64,000 bases of DNA from Hymenobacter cellulosilyticus (GTDB taxonomy: Bacteria; Bacteroidota; Bacteroidia; Cytophagales; Hymenobacteraceae): assembly GCF_022919215.1 (NCBI RefSeq), contig NZ_CP095046.1, positions 5,198,501-5,262,500 on the forward strand. Reading direction: 5' to 3'. Shown piece by piece: positions 30,970 to 41,964 of the stretch (positions are counted from its first letter, which is position 1; each line of letters starts with the position of its first letter). The notes under the pieces are model-generated. The model saw nothing but the letters and a program-made list of their open reading frames with translations, was not told where the DNA came from and did no database searches. A program made the translations under genes and the position numbers.

Positions 30970-31680
30970 TTACCAGGGCAATGGGCCAGTCACAGCGGAG
31001 GTTGTGCCGGTAGGGCCATCGGTCGGTAGCAGGGCCAGCCGGACGGCCTCTGCCGCTCCTTGAGCGGGGGTGTCGGTGCCGGCAAAGCCGTTCAGGTCGG
31101 TGGCTGTGTAGCCGGGGTTGGCGGAATTTACCTTGATGGCGGTATCCCGTAGCTCGTAGGCGAGCTGCACGGTGAGCATGTTCAGGGCGGCTTTTGAGGC
31201 CGAGTATCCCAGCAGGCCCCAGTCGTTCTGCCCACTGAGGGTGAGCGAGGCCAGTGGACTAGAGACGTTGACAATGCGCCCCGCCGCGGCCTGCTTCACT
31301 AGTGGTAAAAACGTTTGGGTAACGGCCAGCGTGCCCAGGAAGTTGGTTTGCAGCACTTGCTCCACGCTGCGCACGGCGGCCGTGCTAGGCGCCCCGTCAC
31401 CGGCCACATTGATGCCCGCATTGTTGACCAGAATGTCGAGGTGGCCTTCCTCGCGCTGCAGGTGGGCCGCTGCCGCGTCGAGCGTTGCCGGCTCAGCCAA
31501 GTTTACTTCGAGAAACCGGACGTCGCCTTCGGCGGCCAGCTTGGCTACGGCTTGCTCACCTTTGGCAGGTTGCCGGGCTCCCAGATACACCCGGCAGCCC
31601 GCCTGCAGCAGCTCCCGCACAATTTCGAAGCCGATGCCTTTGTTGCCGCCGGTGACCAGCGCAATTTTCTTGTTTGCCAT
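30970..31680 (-). CDS. Short-chain dehydrogenase/reductase
   Basis: With the ATG at 31680 (MANKKIALVTGG) the protein has 236 residues. GGNKGIGFE is the dinucleotide-binding loop, NNAGIN follows the fourth strand, and the catalytic serine, tyrosine and lysine lie in IVNVSSPLAS and YSASKAALN. The C-terminus GPLPW is typical of the carbonyl-reductase-like SDR subgroup. NADPH-dependent carbonyl reduction is likely. The longer ORF to 31794 has no support. An AraC-type regulator lies directly upstream on the same strand, 119 bases away, and probably controls it. Confidence 0.9.
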   Translation of the reverse strand: MANKKIALVTGGNKGIGFEIVRELLQAGCRVYLGARQPAKGEQAVAKLAAEGDVRFLEVNLAEPATLDAAAAHLQREEGHLDILVNNAGINVAGDGAPSTAAVRSVEQVLQTNFLGTLAVTQTFLPLVKQAAAGRIVNVSSPLASLTLSGQNDWGLLGYSASKAALNMLTVQLAYELRDTAIKVNSANPGYTATDLNGFAGTDTPAQGAAEAVRLALLPTDGPTGTTSAVTGPLPW

Positions 31681-31799
31681 GTTGCCTGTAGGTTTAGCCT
31701 CCTGAATTAGGGAGGTGAGTTGGTACCCCACAAAGGTCCGGCGGGTAAGCAGCGGGTAAACTTCGCCAGTCAACCCATCTGTTTTAGATTTCAAACATG

Positions 31800-32734
31800 T
31801 CAGAGTCCGAACACGGCTAAGCGCCGAAAGTCCCCCGGCGTTTGGGCAGCGTGGCGCTTGAAAAAGGTGCAGAAGTGGGCCACATCGGCAAAGCCCAGGC
31901 TATCGGCAATTTCCGAAATACTCCAGGCGGTTTGCTTTAGTAAAAGCTTGGCTTCCTGCGTCAGGCGGCGGCTGATAAGAGCCGTAGTGGTGTGGCCCGT
32001 CGTTTCCTTCAGCACCCGGTTGAGGTGATTGACGTGCACGGCCAATTGGTGGGCATAGTCGGTGGCGGTGCGCAGGCGCAGCGGCGGTTGCGGGCTGTGG
32101 CGCGGAAACTGCTGCTCCAGCAGCTCCGTGAATTGGGCAGCTACCCGTTCGGCGGCGCTGTGCGTTGCCAGCGGGGCGGGAGCCGGCTGCAGTTTCTGCA
32201 CGAGGTGAATCAACTCCCAGAGGTAGGTGCGCAGCAAGTCGTGCTTGTAGGCATAGCCCGACCCGAGTTCGTGCGCCATCTTCTGGAAAATAGCTTCGAT
32301 AGCCACACAGTCGGCCTCGGCCACTTCCCACACCGGGTAGGCTCCGGGCTGAAAAATCGGCAGCTCCGCCAGCACTACCCCGCTCCGGGCGGGCAGCAGA
32401 AACGCGTCGTCGAAGAGGCAGCTATAGCCCGCAAAATCTTCGGTGAGCGGCAGCCACCGGTAGGGCACGCGCGGCGTCACCAGAAACAAGGTGCTGGCGC
32501 CGACGTGTGGAGCCTGGTCGGCATACTCCACCTGACTGCGCCCCGGCAGAGGGTAATTTTGTAGTAGTCCCGCCGGCTAAACGTCATTGGGGCTGCCCCG
32601 CGCAGGTCTGCCAACGCAAACACGTTGAAATGCCCCACTCCCTGCCCCATATCGGGCGGCGGCAACACGCCAACTGCGGACTCCGGAGTTGGAGCACAGG
32701 CTTCGTAAAAGGCGGCAAGGGAATTGGATTTCAT
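31800..32734 (-). CDS. AraC-family transcriptional regulator (one-base frameshift)
   Basis: The ATG at 32734 (MKSNSLAAFYEACAP) opens a protein of about 310 residues. The N-terminal cupin-like sensor part contains DYYKITLCRG and LLPARSGVVLAE. The C-terminal double helix-turn-helix has HVNHLNRVLKETTGHTTTALI and the family signature ISEIADSLGFADVAHFCTFFKRHAAQTPGDFR. One base is missing in the run at 32541-32544 (CGGGGCGCAG). Relatives of this group activate nearby oxidoreductase genes; here the SDR gene follows. A pair of palindromes lies 70-110 bases upstream. Confidence 0.86.
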
Positions 32735-32803
32735 GTGCAGATATAAGGCAGCTTCAATCGTCGGGGCTTCTCCGGAAATCATGTCGGCCTTCGATTTTGC
32801 TGA

Positions 32804-32844
32804 TGCGGTACCGCACTGCCACTTTCAGGAAGTGCGGTACCGCA
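32804..32844. promoter_or_regulatory. Paired palindromes upstream of the AraC-type gene
   Basis: TGCGGTACCGCA occurs at 32804-32815 and 32833-32844, each perfectly palindromic, 29 bases centre to centre. With flanking CT and AG the two also form a 14-bp inverted repeat. They lie between the end of glgB and the regulator, so they could be tandem operators or a glgB terminator hairpin. No T-run favours operators. Confidence 0.5.
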
Positions 32845-32898
32845 GCTTGCCCGGCAGCCTTGAGGTTGTTCTAGCTCGTCAAAACCGACCGGGAGTTG

Positions 32899-34940
32899 CT
32901 ACACCCGAGCCAGCACCAAGGCGGTGCGGTTCGTCACGTAGAGGCTCAGCTTGTTGACCTCGTCTTCCTGGAAGGTTTCGTAGATAATCGAATCATCCAC
33001 GCGCTGGAAGCCGCCGAACTGGGCCGCGTCGGAGGTCAGAATGATGCGGTAGCGGCCGGGCTGGGGCACGAAGAAGCGGTAGTCGAAGATGCTGCTGCTG
33101 ACGTGGAAGTTGAAAATAAAGATCAGGCCGCCCCGCTCGAAGATGAGCACCTGATTATTGTTGTCCTGATTCAGCTCCTTAGCCGGCGGGCCGAAAGCAG
33201 GCGGCGCTGCCGGGCTGTGGTTACCATGGCCTGGTCGAAAGCCTGGAAGAACTGGTACTTCAGGTCAGGATTGTCAGCCAACGACCATTGCCGGCGGGCG
33301 TGCTGGTAGCTCCAGTTGTTGCCCTGCCGCGGGAAATCGACCCACTCGGGGTGGCCAAACTCGTTGCCGATAAAGTTCAGATAGGCCTCTCCGCCCAAAG
33401 CCAGGGTCAGGAGCCGAATCATCTTGTGCAAGGCCAGGCCCCGGGCTACGATGTCGCTGGGGTCGTCCTTGTGCATGTTGTGGTACACGGCCGCATCCAT
33501 GAGCCAGTGCGAAAGGGTTTTGTCGCCCACCAGAGCCTGGTCGTGGCTTTCGGCGTAGGCCACGGTTTTCTCGCCCAGGCGGCGGTTGGTGAGCGTGTAC
33601 CACAGCTCCCCCAGGTTCCAGTCTTCGTCGCGCTTGTGCTTGAGCAGCTTAATCCAGTAATCGGGAATGCCCATGCCCAGGCGGTAGTCGAAGCCGATGC
33701 CGCCTTCCTGAATTGGGCGGCAAAGGCCGGGCATGCCGCTCATGTCTTCGGCAATGAGCAGGGCGCCTTTCTTGAGCTCGTGTACCAGCGTGGTGGCCAG
33801 CTGTAGGTAGAGCACGGCGTCCTCATCCACGTCGGGGCCGAAATACTGGTCGTAGGTACCAAAGGCTACGCCCTCGCCGTGGTGGTGGTAGAGCATGCTG
33901 GTCACGCCATCGAAGCGGAAGCCGTCGAAGTGGAACTCCTCGAGCCAATAGCGCAGGTTGCTCAGCAAGAACTGCTGCACCTCGGGCTTGCTGTAGTCGA
34001 AGAGCTTGGAGTCCCAGCCGGGGTGGTTGCCCCGCTCGCCTTCGTGGAAATACTGCCCGCCCGAGCCGTCGAAGTTGGCCAAGCCCTCGGCCTCGTTTTT
34101 CACGGCGTGAGAATGCACCACGTCGAGTAAAACGGCAATGCCGCGGTTGTGGGCCTCATTAATCAGGTACTTGAGGTCTTCGGGCGTGCCGAAGCGGGAC
34201 GAGGCGGCAAAGAAATTGGCCACGTGGTAGCCGAAGGAGCCGTAGTACGGGTGCTCCATCACAGCCATCAGCTGAATGCAGTTGTAGCCCAGCTGCTGCA
34301 CCCGGGGCAGGATGTTATCGGCAAACTCGCGGTAGGTGCCCAGGCGGTGCTCCTCGGTGGCCATGCCCACGTGGGCCTCATAAATGAAGGGCTCCCGCAC
34401 GTAGTTCTGAATGCGGAATTTCTGGTCGGTCCAGGCAAACGGAACTTCCGGGCGCCACACCTGGCCCGCGAAGTCCTTGGTTTCTTCGTCCTGCACGGCC
34501 CGGCGCAGGGTGGCCGGCAGCCGGTCTTTACCGCCGTTGGCCGCGCCCACGTGCACCTTGAAGCGGCTGCCGTGGGTTAGGGCGTCCTTGTGGTTTTTAT
34601 CGGGCAAAAACACTTCCCAGACCCCATCCGCACCTTTTTGCAGAGGCGTGGCGCCCCGGTCCCAGTTGTTGAAGTCGCCAATTAAAGACAGGTAGGTAGC
34701 GGCCGGGGCCCACTCCCGGAACCAGTAGCCGCGGCGGCGGCCGTCGTAGTTGAGGCCCAGGCGCTGATGAGCAGTGGCAAACTTGGCCAGGGAGCCGCAC
34801 TGGGCAATAATATCGGCTAAGCGCTGCTCCAGCCGCTGCTGGCGCTGCTGTAATATTGGTTCGTAGGGCGCCAGCCAGGGGTCGTTTTGCACCAGGGGCA
34901 GCGTGGGTTCGGCGGCGGCAGTCAGCGAAGAAGATTCCAT
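32899..34940 (-). CDS. glgB: 1,4-alpha-glucan branching enzyme, GH13_8 type (one-base frameshift)
   Basis: The enzyme makes alpha-1,6 branches in glycogen. From the ATG at 34940 (MESSSLTAAAEP) about 680 residues are read. A CBM48 domain has YWFREWAPAATYLSLIGDFN. The GH13 barrel carries GFRFDGVTSM with the nucleophile aspartate, LLIAEDMSG with the general acid, and YAESHDQALVG. The layout is that of the eukaryote-like branching enzymes common in Bacteroidota. One base is missing near 33185-33191; restoring it gives LSARPAKELNQDNNNQVLIF and continues to the C-terminal beta domain ending at 32899. No other glg gene is adjacent. Confidence 0.92.
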
Positions 34941-34961
34941 AACAACGGGAGAGGTTGAAGC

Positions 34962-34969
34962 CAAAACTA
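34962..34969 (-). promoter_or_regulatory. TAnnTTTG -7 box of glgB
   Basis: TAGTTTTG on the minus strand lies 21 bases before the ATG at 34940. No TTG partner was found at the usual distance, so the assignment is tentative. Confidence 0.4.
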
Positions 34970-35172
34970 CGATTCCCGCCGCAGTACGGCCGGGCAGGCG
35001 CAAGGTAGCATTACGCCGGACGGGGTTCAATGCCTGGATTTGCCAAGGCTTTTCCTTGGTTGACGCATTACGCCGTTTACGGCAATCCAACCCAATCTGA
35101 GCGGGCTATTGGGCATACATTGACTACTATTGCGGGGCTATATTCACCTGATTAAGCCAGAGCCCGCATCAG

Positions 35173-35952
35173 ATGAAGAGAATACACCTGTTTGAGCTGG
35201 AGGACTTTCCCTGGTTTCCCGGCTGGCTGCGAACCTGCCTCACCCGGCTGATGGTGGTGATGCACCGCGCCATTGGCTCGCCCGAGGAGCTAACCAAACT
35301 CGTGGCCCGGGCGCTGGCTCATAGCCGCCAGCCAACCCTTGTGGACCTCTGCTCGGGTAGCGGCGGCCCTATGCTGGAGGTGTTGGCCAATCTGCGGCAA
35401 GCTGGCCACCGGGACCTGGCCCTGGTGTTGACTGATTTATATCCCAACACTGAAGTAGCCGCCGCAATAAACAGAGCCAACACGCCCAGCCTCTCCTACC
35501 GCACTACGCCCGTAGACGCCAGCCGCGTAGGAGCCGACTTACCCGGCGTGCGGACCATGACGGGCAGCTTTCACCACATGCAGCCGGCGCTGGCCCGGGC
35601 TATTCTGCAAAACGCCCGCGACAGTCGGCAACCCATCTGCATCTACGAAATGAGCGACAACAGTCTGCCCACGGCCATTTGGTGGGTTTCTTTGCCGCTC
35701 ATTTTCCTGATGGCCTTTTTCCTCACACTCTTTGCCCGGCCTCTCACCTGGCGGCAGCTAGTTTTCACCTACCTGATTCCAATTATTCCGCTCTGCTTTG
35801 CCTGGGATGGAGCCGTTTCCAACGCCCGCACCTACACCCTGCAGGATATGGACGAGCTGCTGGCCGGCCTCGAAACCGAAGGCTACACCTGGGAAAAAGG
35901 CCGGATTACGGGTCGGGGCAACAAGCTCTACCTGCTGGGCCTGCCTACCTAG
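35173..35952 (+). CDS. Class I SAM-dependent methyltransferase-like protein with membrane segments
   Basis: The 259-residue protein has a Rossmann core with LVDLCSGSGGPMLEVL as the SAM-binding glycine loop and LTDLYPNTEV as the acidic strand that binds the ribose. After the fold (residues about 50-170) two hydrophobic helices (WWVSLPLIFLMAFFLTLFA and LVFTYLIPIIPLCFAW) follow, which is unusual and suggests membrane attachment. The substrate is not evident. It has no close operon partner; it is divergent from glgB. Confidence 0.75.
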   Translation: MKRIHLFELEDFPWFPGWLRTCLTRLMVVMHRAIGSPEELTKLVARALAHSRQPTLVDLCSGSGGPMLEVLANLRQAGHRDLALVLTDLYPNTEVAAAINRANTPSLSYRTTPVDASRVGADLPGVRTMTGSFHHMQPALARAILQNARDSRQPICIYEMSDNSLPTAIWWVSLPLIFLMAFFLTLFARPLTWRQLVFTYLIPIIPLCFAWDGAVSNARTYTLQDMDELLAGLETEGYTWEKGRITGRGNKLYLLGLPT

Positions 35953-36060
35953 CTAGCTGCTTTTAGCGGCGGGAGAAGTCATAAGGTGAAGACCGACGTA
36001 TTGCTGGCTGGGCAAGGGTGGGGCCGCGTTTTTTGCCGCCGACAGTTCTATCTTCACCAC

Positions 36061-37789
36061 ATGAACTCTCGCCTTTCCCTGCTTGCCCTGGCGGCGCTGC
36101 TGTCCTGCTCCCGGGCCTCTGCCCCTTCTGCTACTACGGTACCCGCCGCCCCGGTGACCCAAACCATGGGCGTAACGGCGGCCAAGGCCATGGTCGTGTC
36201 GGCCCACCCGGAAGCTTCGCGCATCGGGCTGGAGATTCTGCGCAAGGGCGGCAATGCCTACGATGCGGCCGTGGCCGTGCAGTTTGCCCTGGCCGTGGCC
36301 CTGCCCGTAGCGGGCAACATTGGCGGCGGCGGGTTCTTGCTCTACCGGGGCAATAACGGGCAGGAAGGCGCCCTAGACTTCCGGGAAACCGCCCCGGCCG
36401 CCGCCTCCCGCGACATGTACCTCGATGCCCAGGGCAACGTGGTGCCTGACCTGAGCACGGCGGGCCACCTAGCCGTGGGCGTGCCCGGCACCGTGGCGGG
36501 CATGGAGGCTCTGCACAAGAAGCTGGGCAAGCTTAGCTGGGCCGAAGTGGTCCAGCCGGCCGTGGATTTAGCCGCCCACGGCCTAGCCCTGACTGCCAAG
36601 GAAGCGTCGGGTCTGAATGCCAACCGGGCTATTTTCCTGAAGTACAACCCAAGAAAACCCTGGCCTACCTGGCCGCCGACAATGGCACTTGGCAGCCCGG
36701 CGACACAATCCGCTACATGGAGCTGGCACAGACGCTGGCCCGCATCCGGGACCAGGGCCGGGCTGGTTTCTACGAAGGCCGCACCGCCGATTTGCTCACG
36801 GCTGAAATGGAGCGGGGCAAGGGCATTATTACCAAGCAGGACCTCAAGAGCTACCAGCCCAAGTGGCGCACCGTGTTGCACGGGCAGTACCGGGGCTACG
36901 AAGTCAGCACGTTTCCACCGCCCAGCAGCGGCGGAGTGGCTTTGCTGCAAATGCTGCAGATGTTGGAGCCCTTCGACCTGAAGAAAGCCGGCTGGCACTC
37001 GCCCACGGGCGTGCACCTGATTACCGAGGCCCAGCGCCGCGTGTACGCCGACCGGGCCACCTACCTCGGCGACCCGGACTTTGGCCGGGTGCCCGTAGCC
37101 CAGCTGCTCGATAAGAACTACAATAAGCAGCGCATGGCTACCACCCTGCCCCACCGCGCCACGCCTAGCAAGGAGGTAACGGCCGGCCCGGGCCTGCCGG
37201 CCTACGAGAGTGACCAGACCACCCACTACAGCATCGTGGACAGCCAGGGCAACGCGGTAAGCTGCACCACCACGCTCAACGGGCCTACGGCAGCAAGGTG
37301 GTGGTGGCCGGGGCGGGTTTTCTGCTGAACAACGAAATGGACGACTTCTCCTCGAAAGCCGGGGTGCCGAATGCCTACGGCCTGGTGGGCGGCAGCGCCA
37401 ACGCCATTGCCCCCGGCAAGCGGATGCTGTCCTCGATGACGCCGGCCATTCTGACCCGGGGCGGCAAGCTGCAGATGGTGGTGGGCACGCCCGGCGGCAG
37501 CACCATTATTACCAGCGTGCTGCAGACCATTCTGCACGTCGTCGACTACGACATGAGCATGCAGCAGGCCGTGAGCGTGCCCCGCCTGCACCATCAGTGG
37601 CTACCCGACTACATCGATGTGGAAGCCGAGGCCCTCACGCCCGCCACCGCCGATTCCCTGCAGCGCCGCGGCTACACCCTGCACCCCCGCAATGCCTGGG
37701 GCCGCGTAGATGCTATCCGCATCCTGCCCGACGGCCGCCTCGAAGGCGGCGCCGACCCCCGCGGCGACGATACGGCCCTGGGGTATTAG
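36061..37789 (+). CDS. ggt: Gamma-glutamyltransferase, lipoprotein form (two one-base frameshifts)
   Basis: The enzyme hydrolyses or transfers the gamma-glutamyl group of glutathione in the periplasm. The ATG at 36061 gives a lipoprotein signal (LALAALLSC). The large subunit contains AKAMVVSAHPEASRIGLEIL, GGNAYDAAVAVQFALAVA and GNIGGGGFLLY. The small subunit would begin at the conserved threonine in TTHYSIVDSQGNAVS, the autocleavage site and nucleophile. One base is missing at 36648-36650 and one at 37281-37283; the repaired text gives the family sequence (TLAYLAADNGTW, YGSKVVVAGAGFLLNNEMDDF). A dispersed repeat follows. Confidence 0.92.
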
Positions 37790-37821
37790 GTGATACGGTG
37801 ACTTTGACGTCCAACCTACCC

Positions 37822-37950
37822 GTGTCATTGCGAGGAACGAAGCAATCCGTCCTCTGAAATGTGCTGAGTCTTCTAAAGCGAAAAGCCCTTTATCGGACCA
37901 CCGATAAAGGGCTTTATACGTTTATTGAACCTTGTCACGCAGGATGACAG
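37822..37950. repeat. Dispersed palindromic element, copy B
   Basis: GTGTCATTGCGAGGAACGAA, then AGCAATCCGTCCTCTGAAAT, form the left arm; the right end is shortened to a GATGACAG remnant. The central hairpin is a perfect 15-bp stem. It lies 32 bases after the gamma-glutamyltransferase stop. Confidence 0.78.
37882..37918 (+). terminator. Terminator inside repeat copy B
   Basis: AAAGCCCTTTATCGG (37882-37896) pairs perfectly with CCGATAAAGGGCTTT (37901-37915) around ACCA. Confidence 0.85.
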
Positions 37951-37971
37951 GCTAAGAAAAATACTTCAGAC

Positions 37972-38325
37972 CTAGGCCTGGTCGGCGGGCTTGAGCTGGC
38001 GGGCGGCGTTGGCTAGGGCTTGCCCCAGCAGGTTGAGGCGGGTGGCAATAGACTCGGTCTGGGAGTCGGCGGCACCGGTGACCTGCTCACCCAACGTGAA
38101 CAGGGAGCTGCCGATGCTGTCGACGTCGTTGTTGGTGATATGGCTTTGCAGGCTGCGCAGCTCCTGCAGAATTTCCGAGTGCACGGCCTCGCCGCTCTGG
38201 CTGAGCGTACGAATCCAGTCTTGAATATTGCTCAGGCCCTCAGTGCTGGCTTGCTGGATGTTGCCGTTGAGCACGTTGATGGCGGCGTTGAGGTGGTTTT
38301 CGGGGTTATCGGTTGGCGTGGCCAT
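37972..38325 (-). CDS. Small helical protein of unknown function
   Basis: The 117-residue protein (MATPTDNPENHLNAAINVL) is predicted to be all helix, with no signal peptide or cysteine. The C-terminal half, with LGEQVTGAADSQTESIATRL and NLLGQALANAARQLK, aligns with the neighbour at 38364-38752 (LGEQASRSASNT, LGQLLIMAAGNLK). The two are tandem paralogues on the same strand, 38 bases apart. No family is recognised. Confidence 0.68.
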   Translation of the reverse strand: MATPTDNPENHLNAAINVLNGNIQQASTEGLSNIQDWIRTLSQSGEAVHSEILQELRSLQSHITNNDVDSIGSSLFTLGEQVTGAADSQTESIATRLNLLGQALANAARQLKPADQA

Positions 38326-38363
38326 GAGGTAGGGTTTTGGTGGAAAGCGTGAGGAAAGAGCGG

Positions 38364-38752
38364 CTAGGCAACCAGGGATTTAAGGTTGCCGGCGGCCATA
38401 ATCAGCAACTGGCCCAGGTGGCGCAGCTGGTCGCCGATGCCGTTGTGCAGGTGGGTCCGGCCCAGTCGTGGGTGTTGCTGGCCGAGCGGGAAGCCTGTTC
38501 GCCCAGGCGCTGCATCAGCGCGGCAGCCCCGGCCCGGTCGCCGTTTTGCAGGGAGGCTTTCAGCTGGCCCAGTTCCCCGGCGGCGGCTTGCAGCACGGCG
38601 CTGTTGGAGTTTTGCAGCTGCGGGCCCCAGCTGTCCAGAATCGGAATCAGGCCGCTGGGGTCGTGGGCGAAGGTGTGGTTGTTGAACAGGTCGCTCAACG
38701 TGAGGTTGGTGGAATAGAGGTGGTCGTTGAGGTTGTCGGAGGAAAGGGCCAT
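38364..38752 (-). CDS. Small helical protein, paralogue of the 37972 gene (one-base frameshift)
   Basis: The ATG at 38752 (MALSSDNLNDHLYSTNLTL) opens about 129 residues. One base is missing near 38454-38460 (GCCGGACCCAC); with it the tail reads THLHNGIGDQLRHLGQLLI and ends NLKSLVA at 38364. Weak but ordered similarity to the downstream neighbour covers the last 85 residues. No membrane segment or motif is seen. Function unknown. Confidence 0.65.
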
Positions 38753-38870
38753 GGTCGTAGGAATTGGGGTTGAGCTTTTCTGTACGGGCCGGGCGCGCAC
38801 GTCGTTGCTCCCGGCTTTGGGCAGGCTTTGCCTAAGGCCGTATCTTGGCGTCCTCATTCGTTCTGCTGCT

Positions 38871-41800
38871 ATGCACTCGTCTTTTCGCCGCGCCGGGGTC
38901 CTGCTGGGCCTTTTCCTTTCTTCTTTGCCCGGCGTAGCGCAGCGCGAAAGTGGCGGGCCGCCCAGCCAGGACCCGTTTGCGCGCCAGGAAAGTGCGGGCC
39001 CAAGGCAGGGCCTTGGCAATTATCAGAGCCACTCGTATCGAAATGGAATACTCACTATTAAAAGTACGAACGGCGGCACACTGCGCATCCGGCCCTGGAA
39101 CGAAAGCATTGTGCGGGTAGAATACTTTCCCAAGGGTCAGTCCGTACAGGAAATTCCCTCGGTAAGCGTAGTTCAGCCCCCATCCTCTCGGCTCAACCTA
39201 AGCTGCAGCCCAGGCTGCGACGGACCGCCAAGCCCGGAATTGCTGGCCCGCTACGGTAAGGATTTTTGCAGCAGGGTGCTCGTGTCGCCCACCGATATTC
39301 GAGTCAAAATGGCCTGTCCCGGGGAGGTGGTCATTCAAAAGATCCCGCTCCGCATCAGCTACCGCCGCGACGCCGAAGTTCTGGTAGCCGATGCCGCCGG
39401 GGCTTTTCAGCAGCTTCCCCAGAATGGCATCTCAGGCGGCGTGGGCATCTCCTTCCGGCTCACGCCCGACGAGCACCTCTACGGCACCGGCTCTCGGGCT
39501 TTGCCGCTGGACCGGCGTGGCCAGAAGCTTACACTCTACAACGAGGCCCACTACGGCTATCAGAACGGGGAGCCAACGCTGAATGTGACTTTGCCCACGG
39601 TGGTTAGCAGCCGGGGCTACATGTTATTTTTTGACAACCACGCCCCCGGGAAGCTCGACCTGGGTGCCACCGAAAAAAACACGCTGGAATACCGCGCCGA
39701 AAACCTGGGCAGCCTGGCGTATTTTATCATTGCCGGCGACTCCTACGCCGCTGTTCTGGACCGCTACACCTGGCTGACCGGCCGGCAGCCCCTGCCGCCG
39801 CGCTGGGGCCTGGGCCTGATTCAAAGCCGCTTCGGCTACAAAACCGAGCAGGAAATGCTCCAGACGGCCCGCCGCATGCGCCAGGCGGACTTCCCGCTCG
39901 ATGCCCTGGTGCTGGACCTCTATTGGTTTGGGGGCACCACCCGGCAGGGTGACTTCCGCTGGCAGCCCCAGCAGTTTCCCAACCCCAAGCGCCTGCTGAG
40001 CCGCCTGGACTCCAGCGGCGTCAAAACCATCCTGATTTCGGAGCCCTACGTGATGCGCACCTCCCTCAACGACTCCCTGGTGCGCAGCCAAGACTTGGTA
40101 GGGCGCGACGCGGCGGGAAAGCCCTATACCGTCCAATCGTTTTGGGCAGGGCCGGCTACGCTGCTGGATATGTTTCGGCCCGCGGCCCGGCAGTGGCTCT
40201 GGCAGCAGTACGACCGGCTCAAGCAAGACGGCGTGGGCGGCTGGTGGAGCGACTTAGGAGAGCCGGAAAACCAGCCCGCCGACATGTTCTACAACCCGGG
40301 CCCTACTCGTAAGATTCACAATGCGTATGGTCAGGCCTGGGCCAGCATTTTGCAGGATGGCTACATCCAGCACTACCCGCAGGAGCGCCTGTTTAACCTG
40401 GCCCGCTCGGGCTGGGCGGGCATGCAGCGCAACTCGGTATTCCCGTGGTCGGGCGACGTGAGTCGGTCGTGGTCGGGGTTGCAGGCGCAGGTGCCTATTA
40501 TGCTTAGCATGGGAATGGGCGGCGTGGGCTACATGCACTCCGACGCGGGCGGCTTTGCCGGTTCCAACACCGACTCGGAACTGTACACGCGCTGGCTGCA
40601 AATGGCCAGCTTCGGCCCCATTATGCGGCCCCACGGCGTGGTGGCCCCCGAACCGTACTGGTACCCCGAGCCCTACCGTAGCATCGTGCGCCGCTACGCC
40701 CATTTGCGCTACGAACTGCTGCCTTACCTCTACACCCTGGCCTGGGAAAACTCGGAAACCGGTACGCCCCTGGCCCGCCCCATGAACTATGGCCCTACCA
40801 GCCGGGTCACGCTGCCGGTGCCTACCAACGTACGGTCGGCCACTCCCCAGCCCCTGACGCCGGAAGAACAGGCGGCTGGCTTTACGGAAGAAGGCGGCGA
40901 CTGGAGCTGGAACCTGAAGGCCTCCAGCAGCTGGGGCCTGGCCCGCCTCACGGCCCGGCAGCGCCAGGAGGTCAGAGCCAACAACACCGCGTCCCTGGCC
41001 AACGTCAACGACCAGTTCCTGCTGGGCTCCGAGCTGCTGGTGGCGCCGGTGCTGCAGCCCGGGCAACGGCGCCGCAATGTGGTGTTACCCCCGGCCGCTG
41101 GATTGATTTCTACACTCACCACACCTACAGCGGCAGCCAAACGGTGGGCATACCAGCCCCGCTAGCCCAAGTGCCGCTGCTGGTACGGGCCGGCGCCTTC
41201 TTGCCCCGGGCACCCTACGTAGCCAGCACCGCCCACTACCGCACCGATACCCTGAACGTGCGCTACTACGCGGACTCCACAGTGCCCGAATCGAGCTTCA
41301 CCCTGTATGATGACGACGGCAAATCGGCACAGGTCAAGCAGCTCGGCAACTACGAGTCCATTTCCTTCGCCGGACTGCTGGGCCGGGCACAGGCTGTGGT
41401 GCAGGTGCGCAGCAGCGGCTATGGCTACGCCGGCAGCCCGGTGTGGCGCACCGTCAACCTGGAAATACCGCGCGTAATGGCCGCGCCCACGGCCGTGCTC
41501 ATCGACGGGCAGACCGTGCCAGCCACCGACTGGCAGTACAACCCAGCCGAACAAACCGTGCTGGTGCATTTTCTGCTGGACGAAAAGCCCGTGCGGGTTA
41601 CGATTCAGGGGCTGAGGCTGAACGAGCGGCTAAGCAGTCCGGCCCCCGAGGTGCTGACCCTGGAAGCCCCCAGCAACCGTAGCTTCGGCGGCCGCACCGA
41701 GCTGCGCTACACCCTGCACGCGCCCGGCAGCTACCCGCTGCGCATCCGTACTGCCGCGGGCCAGGTGGTGCGCACATTCGAGGCCCAACAGCAAGCAGCC

Positions 41801-41917
41801 GGAGTACATTCTGTGGTTTGGGACGGCACCAACGACCAGGGCCAGCCCGTGCCGAATGGCGTGTACACGGCCGAAATGCAGGAACAGCACCAGCGCCTGG
41901 TGCTGCTGCGCGAATAA
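38871..41917 (+). CDS. Secreted GH31 glycoside hydrolase with C-terminal FlgD-like Ig domain (one-base frameshift)
   Basis: The ATG at 38871 gives a signal peptide (VLLGLFLSSLPGVAQ) and a protein of about 1015 residues. The N-domain has EHLYGTGSRALPLDRRGQ. The barrel carries LVLDLYWFGG, the nucleophile aspartate in WWSDLGEPEN, the acid in FPWSGDVSRSW, and HSDAGGFAG. The C-terminal 80 residues (LRIRTAAGQVVRTFEAQQQA, VVWDGTNDQGQPVPNGVY) form a FlgD-type Ig domain often found at the end of T9SS cargo. One C is missing in the run at 41088-41092; the repair gives LPPGRWIDFYTHHTYSG. It should cleave alpha-glycosides outside the cytoplasm. Confidence 0.9.
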
Positions 41918-41964
41918 TTGCTTATTGCTCGTTAAACCCCATTACCTTCCCAAGACGCAGGTGC

